Source: Luteimonas kalidii | GTDB taxonomy: Bacteria; Pseudomonadota; Gammaproteobacteria; Xanthomonadales; Xanthomonadaceae | Length of the DNA stretch: 64,000 nucleotides | Direction of reading: 5' to 3' | Assembly (NCBI RefSeq): GCF_029887935.1 | Contig: NZ_JARXRO010000010.1 | Coordinates: forward strand, 62,291 to 126,290 | Part shown: positions 40,335 to 48,664 of the stretch, in pieces | How positions within the stretch are numbered: position 1 is the first letter of the stretch | How the letters are laid out: every line of letters begins with the position of its first letter | Made by a program: the position numbers and the translations under genes | Notes under the pieces: generated by a model | What the model was told of the DNA's origin: nothing | The model's database searches: none | What the model saw: the letters and a program-made list of their open reading frames with translations, nothing else

Positions 40335-41096
40335 ATGCGCAGCGGCAACCCGGTCCTCAAAGAATCCACCTTCCTCGACCTCGGCAGCGGCGCCGTCGTC
40401 TCGCGCGACGGCCAGGCGATGACGCTCAACGGCACGGTCAACAAGACCGGGTTCCTGCTGCTGTTGACCGTGATGACCTCCGCGTTCGCCTGGACCCAGG
40501 CCCTGGGCCCGGACGGCACGCCGGCGCCCGGCTTCTCGGTGTACGTGTGGGGCGGCGCGATCGGCGGCCTGGTGCTGGCCCTGGTCACGGCGTTCAAGAA
40601 GGAGTGGTCGCCGGTCACCGCGCCGCTGTATGCGCTGGTGGAGGGTTTCTTCCTCGGCGCCATCTCCGCGCTGTACAACCATTTCTATGAAGGCATCGTC
40701 ATGCAGGCGGTGATGCTGACCTTCGGCACCCTGTTCGCGCTGCTGTTCGCCTACCGCACGGGCCTGGTCAAGGCCACCGAGAACTTCAAGCTCGGCGTGG
40801 TCGCGGCCACCGGCGGCATCGCGCTGGTCTACCTGGCGACCATCGTGCTGGGCTTCTTCAACATCCAGATCCCGCTGATCCATGAAAGCGGCATCGTCGG
40901 CATCGGCTTCAGCCTGTTCGTGATCGTGATCGCGGCGCTGAATCTGGTGCTCGATTTCGACTTCATCGAGAGCGGCGTCGAGCAGGGCGCGCCGAAGTAC
41001 ATGGAGTGGTACGGCGCTTTCGGCCTGATGGTGACCCTGGTGTGGCTGTATATCGAGTTCCTGCGCCTGCTGGCGAAGCTGCAGTCGCGCAACTGA
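40335..41096 (+). CDS. Bax inhibitor-1/YccA family membrane protein
   Basis: A 253-residue inner-membrane protein with about seven hydrophobic helices, ending in a charged LLAKLQSRN tail. The family signature region (ALYNHFYEGIVMQAVMLTF, and later LNLVLDFDFIESG with paired acids in the last helices) is typical of the soluble-N-terminus YccA-like branch often called TMBIM/BI-1. Bacterial members have been linked to Ca2+ leak or to FtsH control, and the sequence does not tell which applies. The ATG at 40335 has only a weak ribosome site. It is divergent from the tRNA cluster. Confidence 0.9.
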   Translation: MRSGNPVLKESTFLDLGSGAVVSRDGQAMTLNGTVNKTGFLLLLTVMTSAFAWTQALGPDGTPAPGFSVYVWGGAIGGLVLALVTAFKKEWSPVTAPLYALVEGFFLGAISALYNHFYEGIVMQAVMLTFGTLFALLFAYRTGLVKATENFKLGVVAATGGIALVYLATIVLGFFNIQIPLIHESGIVGIGFSLFVIVIAALNLVLDFDFIESGVEQGAPKYMEWYGAFGLMVTLVWLYIEFLRLLAKLQSRN

Positions 41097-41153
41097 GCGG
41101 GGTCGGGTCATTCGCGTGGTTCGGGAAGGGCGCCGCTGGCGCCCTTCCGTGTT

Positions 41154-42482
41154 TCAGGGCGGGTCGGTCGCCGGCGCCGCCGTGGCGCGCGGCGCGCGTG
41201 GCCAGGCGATGAACACGATCGCGGCCAGCGCCAGCAGCCAGCAGTACCAGACGCTGCCCGCCAGGGCGAACGGCGAGACGCTCGCCAGCGACGCCGCCAG
41301 CAGCAGCTGCGCGCCGTAGGGCAGCAGGCCCTGCGGCACGCAGGCGAAGATGTCGAGCACGCTCGCCGCGCGGCGCGGGCTGATGCCGTGGCGCTGCGCG
41401 ATGTCGCGCGCCACGCTGCCGCCGACTAGGATCGCGACCGTGTTGTTGGCGGTGAACACATCGGCCGTGCCCGCCAGCGCGGCGATGCTGAATTCGCCCG
41501 TGCGCCGCCCGCGGTGGCCGCGTGCGAAACGCGCGATCATCCGCGACAGCCAGTCGAGCCCGCCCGCGACCTTCATCAGCGCACCGAGCCCGCCGACCAG
41601 CAGCGACAGCAGCAGGATCTCGGTCATGCCCTCGAACCCGGCCCAGATGTCGGCGACCAGACCCGCGGGACCATATGCTGGCGCCAGGACGAAGCCGAAC
41701 GCCCCGGCCACGACGATGCCGACCGACAGCACCAGCAGCACGTCCAGTCCTGCCAGCGCCAGGCCCAGCACCAGCAGGTAGGGCAGCGCGAGCCAGGCCG
41801 GCGTCGATTCAGTCGACTCGACCGGCGCCGGCTCGCCGGCCACGCCCAGCAGCACCATCGTCGCCAGTGCCGCGGGCAGCGCGATGCGGAAATTCTCGCG
41901 GAACTTGTCGCGCATCTGCGCGCCCTGGGTGCGGGTGGCGGCGATGGTGGTGTCGGAGATGACCGACAGGTTGTCGCCGAACATCGCGCCGCCCACCACC
42001 GCGCCCACCACCAGGACGCGGTCGAGCCCGGCGGCGTCGGCCACGCCCGCCGCGATCGGCACCACGGCCGCGATCGTACCCATCGAGGTACCGATGGCGA
42101 GCGACACCGCACCAGCCACCGCGAACAGGCCCGGCAGCAGCAGCGCTGGAGGCAGCGTGTTCACGCCCAGGGCGACCACGGCGTCGACCGCGCCGATCGC
42201 ACGCGACACCTGTGCGAACGCGCCTGCCAGCAGGAAGATCAGGCACATCAGCACGATGCCCGGGTCGCCCATGCCGCGCAGCAGGGTGTCGAGCGCGCCG
42301 AGCCTGCGCCGCCAGGCGATGAGCGCGGCCAGCGCCAGGGCCGGCAGGATCGCGACCGGCGCGCGCAGCTGGTAGAAGCCCATGGCGTCGCCCTGGCCGG
42401 TGAAGTACAGGCCCGCGCCGAAGAACAGCACCAGGAACAGCAGCAGGGGCGTCAGCGCCAGGGCGCCGGAGCGTTCGTCCAT
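41154..42482 (-). CDS. NhaC-type Na+/H+ antiporter family protein
   Basis: A 442-residue polytopic membrane protein with about 11-12 hydrophobic segments. The family core SLAIGTSMGTIAAVVPIAAG and GAMFGDNLSVISDTTIAATRTQ is characteristic of NhaC-like carriers, with the conserved acidic residues of the ion path in GDN and SDTT. A hydrophilic loop (RARGHRGRRTGE) separates the halves. The usual role is sodium- or amino-acid-coupled proton exchange. The ATG at 42482 lacks a strong ribosome site. It lies downstream of icd on the same strand behind a hairpin, so it is probably independent. Confidence 0.88.
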   Translation of the reverse strand: MDERSGALALTPLLLFLVLFFGAGLYFTGQGDAMGFYQLRAPVAILPALALAALIAWRRRLGALDTLLRGMGDPGIVLMCLIFLLAGAFAQVSRAIGAVDAVVALGVNTLPPALLLPGLFAVAGAVSLAIGTSMGTIAAVVPIAAGVADAAGLDRVLVVGAVVGGAMFGDNLSVISDTTIAATRTQGAQMRDKFRENFRIALPAALATMVLLGVAGEPAPVESTESTPAWLALPYLLVLGLALAGLDVLLVLSVGIVVAGAFGFVLAPAYGPAGLVADIWAGFEGMTEILLLSLLVGGLGALMKVAGGLDWLSRMIARFARGHRGRRTGEFSIAALAGTADVFTANNTVAILVGGSVARDIAQRHGISPRRAASVLDIFACVPQGLLPYGAQLLLAASLASVSPFALAGSVWYCWLLALAAIVFIAWPRAPRATAAPATDPP

Positions 42483-42690
42483 CGGGATGCCCGCGGAAGG
42501 AAGGCGGCGATTGTGCGATGTCGCACCCCGCGCGTCATGCGCATCGGCGGCATGACGCCAGTCCGGACGGGAATGATGCGCCGACGGTCCGCCCTGGCTA
42601 CTGCGGATGCGGGCGACGCGGCAAGGGCGGTGGCCATGCCGGGCGTCGCTTGCGCGGCGCCTCGGACGGCTGCGCGCTTCCTGCAACGCA

Positions 42691-42714
42691 GATGGGGCGC
42701 CGAAGCGCCCCATC
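42691..42714 (-). terminator. Hairpin terminator downstream of icd
   Basis: Perfect 10-bp stem GATGGGGCGC/GCGCCCCATC with a four-base loop (TTCG on the minus strand), 25 bp after the icd stop. No T-run follows. Confidence 0.65.
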
Positions 42715-42738
42715 CGTCCATCCGGCCGCCGCCGGGGA

Positions 42739-43746
42739 TCAGGTCCTGCCGGCGATCGCCTTCGCGAACGACATCGTGTTGCCGCTGCCGCCCAGGTCGG
42801 GGGTCAGGGAGTCCTGCGCCTCGAGCGTGGCGATGATCGCCTTGCGCAGGCGCGCGGCATCGTCCGGCTTGCCGATGTGGTCGAGCATCTGCGCCGCGCC
42901 GAGGAGCAGCGCGCACGGGTTGGCCTTGCCCTGCCCTGCGATGTCCGGCGCGGTGCCGTGCACGGCCTCGAAGATCGCCGCGTCCTTGCCGATGTTCGCG
43001 CCGGGCGCGAGGCCCAGGCCGCCGACCAGGCCCGCGCACAGGTCGGAGATGATGTCGCCGAACAGGTTGGTGGTGACGATGATGTCGAACTGCTCCGGCC
43101 GCATTACCAGCTGCATGCAGGTGTTGTCGACGATCATCTCGTTGCACTCGATCTCGGGGTACTGCGCCGCCACCTCGCGCGCCACCTTCAGGAACAGGCC
43201 CGAAGTGGTCTTGAGGATGTTGGCCTTGTGCACCACCGTGACCTTCTTCCGGCCGGTGTTGCGCGCCAGGTCGAAGGCGTAGCGGACGATGCGCTCGGAG
43301 CCCTTGCGGGTGACCTTCTGCAGCAGGGTCGCGGTCTCGCCGTCCTCGGTGATCGTCTGGCCCTCGCCGATGTAGGCGCCCTCGGTGTTCTCGCGCACCG
43401 TGATCAGGTCGACCCCGCTCGGGAAACGGGATTTCGTGTTCGGGAACGACTTCGCCGGGCGCACGTTGGCGTACAGGTCGAAGCGCTTGCGCAGCTCGAC
43501 GTTGATCGACGAAAAGCCCTCGCCCACCGGCGTGGTCAGCGGGCTCTTGAGCGCGATGCGGGTGCGGCGGATGGAGTCCATGGTCGCCTGCGGCAGCAGT
43601 TCGCCATGCTTCTCCAGCGCCACCAGACCGGCATCGGCTTCTTCGTAGGCCAGGCCGAGGCCCATCGCGTCGAGCACGTACAGGGTGGCGTCCATGATCT
43701 CCGGGCCGATACCGTCGCCGCGGATGACCGTGATTGTCTGCGTCAT
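42739..43746 (-). CDS. icd: Isocitrate dehydrogenase, NAD-type (isopropylmalate dehydrogenase-like family)
   Basis: Oxidative decarboxylation of isocitrate to 2-oxoglutarate. 335 residues, the short homodimeric form resembling the NAD-dependent enzyme of Xanthomonas campestris and eukaryotic mitochondrial IDH subunits. Visible motifs: substrate-loop TPVGEGFSSINVELRKRFDLYANVRP, RENTEGAYIGEG, the GDIISDLCAGLVGG metal/cofactor segment and HGTAPDIAGQGKANP; Asp after HGTAP favours NAD over NADP. The ATG at 43746 begins MTQTITVIRGDG. 3-isopropylmalate or homoisocitrate as substrate is less likely because of the Ser-containing loop. Confidence 0.92.
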   Translation of the reverse strand: MTQTITVIRGDGIGPEIMDATLYVLDAMGLGLAYEEADAGLVALEKHGELLPQATMDSIRRTRIALKSPLTTPVGEGFSSINVELRKRFDLYANVRPAKSFPNTKSRFPSGVDLITVRENTEGAYIGEGQTITEDGETATLLQKVTRKGSERIVRYAFDLARNTGRKKVTVVHKANILKTTSGLFLKVAREVAAQYPEIECNEMIVDNTCMQLVMRPEQFDIIVTTNLFGDIISDLCAGLVGGLGLAPGANIGKDAAIFEAVHGTAPDIAGQGKANPCALLLGAAQMLDHIGKPDDAARLRKAIIATLEAQDSLTPDLGGSGNTMSFAKAIAGRT

Positions 43747-43762
43747 GTAGGGGATTCCGTGC

Positions 43763-43791
43763 GGAAAGACGCCGCGCAAAGCGCGCGGCGT
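43763..43791 (-). terminator. Terminator-like hairpin after the grxC-ahpD-like pair
   Basis: 9-bp stem ACGCCGCGC/GCGCGGCGT with a five-base loop; on the minus strand it is followed by CTTTCC. It lies about 80 bp after the AhpD-like stop and just before icd, so it could also sit in the icd leader. Confidence 0.55.
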
Positions 43792-43804
43792 TGAAATAGT
43801 TCAA
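43791..43804. promoter_or_regulatory. Perfect inverted repeat TTGAA-N4-TTCAA upstream of icd
   Basis: Reads TTGAAATAGTTCAA. The layout resembles FNR/CRP-family half-sites (FNR: TTGAT-N4-ATCAA), with the inner base changed. A CATAAT hexamer on the minus strand at 43811-43816 could be a -10 box, which would place this repeat at the transcription start of icd. Confidence 0.45.
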
Positions 43805-43873
43805 TCTGAAATTATGCCCGAAACGGACCCCGCGCCCCAGTCCCGGCACGGCCCGGCGGCCAGGCGCGGATCG

Positions 43874-44284
43874 TCAGCCGCCGGCGTGATCGTGCGGCGG
43901 CGGCGCGTCGCCTTCGCCCTGCTCGAGCCGGTCGAGGAAGTCCACCGCACGCCGCAGGTGCGGAATCACGATGCTGCCGCCGACCACCAGACCGACCGAG
44001 AACGTCTCGAAGAACTGCTCGCGGCTCACACCTGCCTCGCGGCACTGGGCCACGTGGTAGCTGATGCAGTCGTCGCAGCGCAGCACCAGGGAGGCGACCA
44101 GGCCGAGCAGCTCCTTGGTCTTCACGTCCAGCGCACCGGCCTGGTAGGTTTGGGTATCGAGCGCGAAGAAGCGCCGCACGACCTGGTTGGGCTCGGCCAG
44201 GATGCGCGTGTTCATGCGCTGGCGGAACTCTGTGAACGCGCGCACGCGATCGGCTTCGTCGTGTTCCATGGCATCGGATTCCAT
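43874..44284 (-). CDS. Carboxymuconolactone decarboxylase/AhpD-like protein
   Basis: A 136-residue AhpD-fold protein, likely a thiol-dependent peroxidase or reductase. The signature C-x2-C-x3-H is present as Cys70, Cys73 and His77 (LRCDDCISYH), and the upstream helix KTKELLGLVASL is typical. It starts eight bases after the glutaredoxin stop on the same strand, so the pair is probably one operon and glutaredoxin may reduce its disulfide; that link is inferred. An in-frame ATG at 44269 is an alternative start. The C-terminus is His/Pro-rich. Confidence 0.88.
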   Translation of the reverse strand: MESDAMEHDEADRVRAFTEFRQRMNTRILAEPNQVVRRFFALDTQTYQAGALDVKTKELLGLVASLVLRCDDCISYHVAQCREAGVSREQFFETFSVGLVVGGSIVIPHLRRAVDFLDRLEQGEGDAPPPHDHAGG

Positions 44285-44292
44285 GACGCGGC

Positions 44293-44598
44293 CTAGCCGT
44301 CCGTCCCGGTCGGGGCCGGCTGCAGCAGGGCCTCGAAGCCGCCCGCGCGGTGCAGGGCCATCATGTCGTCGTATCCGCCCACATGCACGTCGCCGACGAA
44401 GATCTGCGGCACGGTGCTGCGCCGCGTGCGTGCGACCATGCGCTCGCGTTCGGCGGGGTCGAGGTCGATCCGCACCTCGTCCCACGTCAGCCCGCGGCTG
44501 CGCAGGAAGGTCTTGGCGGCCACGCAATAGCCGCAGATCGCGCTGGTGTACACGGTGATGGGCGGCTGCGCGGCGCCCGGCGCGGGTTGCTGGTCCAT
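44293..44598 (-). CDS. grxC: Glutaredoxin 3
   Basis: Glutathione-dependent thiol-disulfide oxidoreductase of 101 residues. Active site Cys22-Gly-Tyr-Cys25, cis-Pro in TVPQIFVGD, and the GG-Y-D glutathione-binding motif in VGGYDDM. A short Gln/Pro/Ala-rich lead precedes the fold. Divergent from the bepA-like gene. Confidence 0.95.
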   Translation of the reverse strand: MDQQPAPGAAQPPITVYTSAICGYCVAAKTFLRSRGLTWDEVRIDLDPAERERMVARTRRSTVPQIFVGDVHVGGYDDMMALHRAGGFEALLQPAPTGTDG

Positions 44599-44754
44599 GT
44601 CGGGAACCTCGAATGCGAACGTGGGTCGAATGGTGGCTGCCGCCGTTACGCTTTTCCACCTCCATGGACGATACGCTGCGGCCGATTAACATCGGATTCA
44701 CTCGCATGCCCGGACCTCCCTGCATGCTTGACCGACTGCCTGCCCGAGCCGCCC

Positions 44755-46416
44755 ATGCCCCTGCGCATCGCCCGTCACGCCCCGTTGCTGGTCACGGCCC
44801 TGCTGGTGCTGCTCGTCGCCAGCGTGCGTGCCCCGGCGCAGGACACGCGCCTGCCGGACATCGGTTCGTCCGCGGGCAGCGTGCTCGGCCCGGCACAGCA
44901 GTCCGAGTACGGCCGCATGATGCTGGCGCAGCTGCGCCATTACGGCTACGTGCTCGAGGACCCGCTGGTCGACGGCTGGCTGCAGGCCACCGGCAACCGC
45001 CTCGGCGCCGCCAGCGACGATCCCGAGCAGCGCTTCACGTTCTTCATGATGAAGGACCGCAACATCAACGCCTTCGCCACCCTGGGCGGATACATCGGCA
45101 TGAACGCCGGCCTGGTGCTCGCCGCCGAGACCGAGGACGAAGTGGCGGCGGTGCTGGGGCACGAGGTGGCGCACGTGACCCAGGCCCATGTGCTGCGCAG
45201 CGTGGAGCGCGCGCAGCGCGACAGCATCCCGATCCTGCTGGCGATGCTGGGCGCGATCGCGGTCGCGCAGAGCGCCGGCGGCAATTCCTCAGACGATGCG
45301 GCGATGGCCGCCGTCGCCAGCGCCCAGGGGCTGATGGCCCAGCGCCAGATCAACTACACCCGCTCCAACGAGTCGGAGGCCGATCGCATCGGCATCCGCA
45401 CCCTGGCGCGCAGCGGCTACGAACCGGTGGCCATGGCCAGCATGTTCGAGCGCATGCAATCGGCCTCTCGCACCAACCAGGGCGGCGAACGCGAACGCCT
45501 GCCCGACTATCTGCGGACCCACCCCGTCACCACCACCCGCATCAGCGAGGCCAAGGATCGCGCCGAGCGACTGGCTGGCGCGTCGGTCACCGGCACGGTG
45601 TCCACGCCCGGGGCGCGGCGCACCGAGCGCATCTCCATCGACGGCGTGGTGGTGCCCGACGGCTTGGGCGCGGGCGACAACCCCCTTCTGCCCGCCGGGC
45701 TGAGCCTGGGCGGCGGGCTCGACGCGGGCGAGCGGCGTGAATTCGGCTGGGCGCGCGAGCGCCTGCGCGTGCTCAGCGCCAACACGGCCGACGCCGCGAT
45801 CCGCGAATACGAGCGCATGGCCACCGCGGCACCGCTCGACGACGCCCAGCGCTACGGACTGGCGGTCGCGCAGGTGCGGGCCGGCCGCGGCGAGCCGGCG
45901 GCCACCGCGCTGGCGGAATTGCTGTCCCGCAACCCGGGCGATGTCTGGCTAGAAATCGGACTGGCCGAGGCGCAGGCCCATGCCGGCCGTCCCGCGGACG
46001 CCGACCGCCGCTTCGAAGCCTTGCTGGTCCGCATGCCGCGCCATCCGGCCGTTGCCCTGTCCTATGCCGATGTCCTGGTGGCGCGCAACACGCCCGAGGC
46101 AGGCCGCCGCGCGCAGGAAGTGCTGCGACCCCTGCTCGCCTCCAGCAGCGGTGATCCCGCCTTCCAGCGCACCTTCGCCCGCGCCAGCGAGATCGCCGGC
46201 GACCCGGCGCGCGCGGGCGAGGCCTGGGCCGAGGCCGCCTACCTGAGCGGGCGCGAGGAACAGGCGCTGGTCCAGCTCAACACGCTGAAGAAGCGCGAGG
46301 ACCTGGACTACTACGCGCGGGCGCGGATCGACGCGCGCATCGCGCAGATCACGCCCGTGGTGCTGGAACTGCGGCGCCAGGGCATCCGCGACCCGGACCT
46401 GCACCGCCGGCGCTGA
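44755..46416 (+). CDS. bepA: BepA-like periplasmic M48 metalloprotease/chaperone with TPR domain
   Basis: Outer-membrane quality control: degrades or assists stalled LptD and Bam substrates in E. coli. 553 residues: signal peptide ending near APAQD (residue 29), an M48 domain with HEVAH at 136-140 and the third zinc ligand Glu in ESEADRIG, an active-site plug/loop region, then C-terminal TPR-like helical repeats (about 360-545). It is longer than E. coli BepA (487). The ATG at 44755 opens a classical signal peptide; the ribosome site is weak. Divergent from grxC. Confidence 0.93.
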   Translation: MPLRIARHAPLLVTALLVLLVASVRAPAQDTRLPDIGSSAGSVLGPAQQSEYGRMMLAQLRHYGYVLEDPLVDGWLQATGNRLGAASDDPEQRFTFFMMKDRNINAFATLGGYIGMNAGLVLAAETEDEVAAVLGHEVAHVTQAHVLRSVERAQRDSIPILLAMLGAIAVAQSAGGNSSDDAAMAAVASAQGLMAQRQINYTRSNESEADRIGIRTLARSGYEPVAMASMFERMQSASRTNQGGERERLPDYLRTHPVTTTRISEAKDRAERLAGASVTGTVSTPGARRTERISIDGVVVPDGLGAGDNPLLPAGLSLGGGLDAGERREFGWARERLRVLSANTADAAIREYERMATAAPLDDAQRYGLAVAQVRAGRGEPAATALAELLSRNPGDVWLEIGLAEAQAHAGRPADADRRFEALLVRMPRHPAVALSYADVLVARNTPEAGRRAQEVLRPLLASSSGDPAFQRTFARASEIAGDPARAGEAWAEAAYLSGREEQALVQLNTLKKREDLDYYARARIDARIAQITPVVLELRRQGIRDPDLHRRR

Positions 46417-46463
46417 CCGGCGAATCAGGGGCCACGGAGTCCGCCCGGACCGGAGTCACAAAC

Positions 46464-46481
46464 CGGTCATAAAACTGTCGT
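46464..46481 (+). promoter_or_regulatory. Pho box upstream of phoB
   Basis: Direct heptamers CGGTCAT and CTGTCGT separated by AAAA; the consensus is CTGTCAT-N4-CTGTCAT, so each matches 6 of 7. The site is 46 bp before the phoB GTG, as expected for PhoB autoregulation. Confidence 0.85.
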
Positions 46482-46526
46482 CTAATGCCGGAAGCGGCCG
46501 ATGTGGCCGGCACCGCAGGACGAAAC

Positions 46527-47216
46527 GTGCAGAAGCGCATCCTGATCGTCGACGACGAACCCGCGATCCGCGAAATGGTGGCCTTCGCCCTGCGCAAGGG
46601 CGACTTCGAGCCGGCCCACGCGGGGGACGCGCGCGAGGCGCAGTCCTCGATCGCCGACCGGGTCCCCGACCTGATCCTGCTCGACTGGATGCTGCCCGGC
46701 ACCAGCGGGCTGGAGCTGGCGCGGCGCTGGCGCAAGGAAACGCTGACGCGCGAGGTGCCGATCATCATGCTCACCGCCCGCGGCGAGGAGAACGACCGCG
46801 TCGGCGGGCTGGAAGCCGGGGTCGACGATTACGTGGTCAAGCCGTTCTCCGCGCGCGAACTGCTGGCACGGATCCGCGCCGTGATGCGGCGCTCGCGCGA
46901 GGACGACGAGGACGGCAGCGTCAGCGTCGGCAGGCTGCGCATCGACGGCGCCGCGCACCGGGTCTTCGCCGGCGACGAGCCGGTCAGCATCGGGCCGACC
47001 GAATACCGCCTGCTGCACTTCTTCATGACCCACCCCGAGCGCGTCTACAGCCGCACCCAGCTGCTCGACCACGTCTGGGGCGGCAGCGTGTACGTGGAGG
47101 AGCGCACCGTCGACGTCCACATCCGGCGCCTGCGCAAGACGCTCGAGCCCGCCGGTCTCGACGGCATGGTGCAGACCGTGCGCGGATCGGGATACCGCTT
47201 CTCCGCGTCGGTCTGA
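46527..47216 (+). CDS. phoB: Phosphate regulon response regulator PhoB
   Basis: OmpR/PhoB-type activator of phosphate-starvation genes. 229 residues: receiver domain with the acidic pocket VDDEPAIRE, phosphoacceptor Asp in LLDWMLPG and Lys in [13 protein letters not shown], then a winged-helix DNA-binding domain ([38 protein letters not shown]). The start is GTG at 46527 with AGGA six bases upstream; the frame is open to 46485 but lacks a better signal. A Pho box lies in front; phoR follows after 122 bp. Confidence 0.96.
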   Translation: MQKRILIVDDEPAIREMVAFALRKGDFEPAHAGDAREAQSSIADRVPDLILLDWMLPGTSGLELARRWRKETLTREVPIIMLTARGEENDRVGGLEAGVDDYVVKPFSARELLARIRAVMRRSREDDEDGSVSVGRLRIDGAAHRVFAGDEPVSIGPTEYRLLHFFMTHPERVYSRTQLLDHVWGGSVYVEERTVDVHIRRLRKTLEPAGLDGMVQTVRGSGYRFSASV

Positions 47217-47338
47217 CGCATCGCGCCACGCGTTGCCGCCCGCGGGGTCCGCAGCGGCCCCGCGCCGCGAGCGGATATCATCGAATCGCCCCGCCTTCGT
47301 TTTCGCAACCGGCCATCCCGATCGCCCGACTTCACGCC

Positions 47339-48664
47339 ATGCCCCCCCGATCCCGATCCGCGTGGACCCGCACCCTGGGCCAGCTCGTGCTGGTGCTGGC
47401 GGCGGCGCTGTTCACGGGACTGGTGCTGGGCCAGGTCTGGCTGGCGCTGGCGCTTGCGGCGCTGGGCGTGGTGGCCTGGCACTACTGGCGACTGCGCCGG
47501 GTGCTCGCGCGCCTGACGTCGCGCCAGCGGCAGCCGATCGCCAGCGGCGAAGGCGTCTGGAACGAGCTCGAACGCCAGTTGCGGGCGAACCAGGAGAACA
47601 TGCGCGCGCGCAAGCGGCGCCTGGTGGCGATGCTGCGCGCGTATCGCGCGGTCGCCGCCGCCCTGCCCGACGCGGTGATCGTGGTCGAACGCAACACCCA
47701 GCGCGTGCAGTGGTTCAACGCCGCCGCCACCGGCCTGCTCGGCCTGCGCTACCCGGGCGATATCGGACAACCACTGGGCGAGCGCCTGCGCACGCTGCAG
47801 ATCTCGCACTGGCTCGCGGCCGGGCGCAATGCCGAGCCTCTGCTCGATGCGCCGTCGCCGACTTCGTCCGATATCCGTCTGAACCTGCGGCTGATCCCGT
47901 ATTCCGAAGACCTGTGGCTGGTGGTCGCGCGCGACGTCACCAAGATGATGCGGCTCGAGCAGGTGCGCCGCGACTTCGTGGCCAACGTCTCGCACGAACT
48001 GCGTACGCCGCTGACCGTGGTGCACGGCTACCTGGACATGCTCGATCCGCAGGAACACCCCGAGTGGGCGCCGATGCTCTCGGAGATGCAGCTGCAGTCA
48101 CAGCGCATGACCCAACTGGTGGAGGACCTGCTGACCCTGTCGCGGCTCGAGGCCCAGGAAGGCATCGACAGCGAGACGGTGGCGATGGGATCGATGCTCT
48201 CGACCCTGCGACGCGAGGCCGAGGCCCTGAGCCAGGGCCGGCACGTGGTCACGGTCGAGGACGCGGCGGGCGTCGACCTGCGTGGTTCCACCAAGGAACT
48301 TCACAGCGCCTTCTCCAACCTGGTCAGCAACGCGGTGCGCTACACCCCCGCCGGCGGCACCATCGCCATCCGCCTGGCGCGCGACGACGACGGACTCGTC
48401 CTGTCGGTGCGCGACAGCGGCTTCGGGATCCCGGCCGCCCACCTGCCACGGCTCACCGAGCGCTTCTACCGCGTGTCCACCAGCCGTTCGCGCGAGTCCG
48501 GCGGTACCGGCCTGGGGCTCGCCATCGTCAAGCACGTGCTGAACCTGCACCACGCGCGGCTGGAGATCGCCAGCGAAGTGGGGCGCGGCAGCCTGTTTTC
48601 CTGCCATTTCGGCGCCGAGCGGATCGAAGCGCGCGACCCAACCACGTCCGGAGCAATGCCGTGA
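47339..48664 (+). CDS. phoR: Phosphate regulon sensor kinase PhoR
   Basis: Histidine kinase that controls PhoB in response to the Pst transporter. 441 residues: a membrane hairpin at the N-terminus (about 14-50), PhoR linker, PAS domain (about 105-200, ALPDAVIVVERNTQRVQWFN), dimerisation domain with phospho-His in NVSHELRTPLT, and an ATPase domain with N-box FSNLVSNAVRYTP, G1 DSGFGIP and G2 GGTGLGLAIVK. There is no large periplasmic sensor, as usual for PhoR. Its stop overlaps the ppk start (GTGA). Confidence 0.95.
   Translation: MPPRSRSAWTRTLGQLVLVLAAALFTGLVLGQVWLALALAALGVVAWHYWRLRRVLARLTSRQRQPIASGEGVWNELERQLRANQENMRARKRRLVAMLRAYRAVAAALPDAVIVVERNTQRVQWFNAAATGLLGLRYPGDIGQPLGERLRTLQISHWLAAGRNAEPLLDAPSPTSSDIRLNLRLIPYSEDLWLVVARDVTKMMRLEQVRRDFVANVSHELRTPLTVVHGYLDMLDPQEHPEWAPMLSEMQLQSQRMTQLVEDLLTLSRLEAQEGIDSETVAMGSMLSTLRREAEALSQGRHVVTVEDAAGVDLRGSTKELHSAFSNLVSNAVRYTPAGGTIAIRLARDDDGLVLSVRDSGFGIPAAHLPRLTERFYRVSTSRSRESGGTGLGLAIVKHVLNLHHARLEIASEVGRGSLFSCHFGAERIEARDPTTSGAMP

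Noticed and set aside
47242-47268. GC hairpin between phoB and phoR as a terminator
   Set aside because: Imperfect stem and no T-run; phoB and phoR are expected to be co-transcribed.
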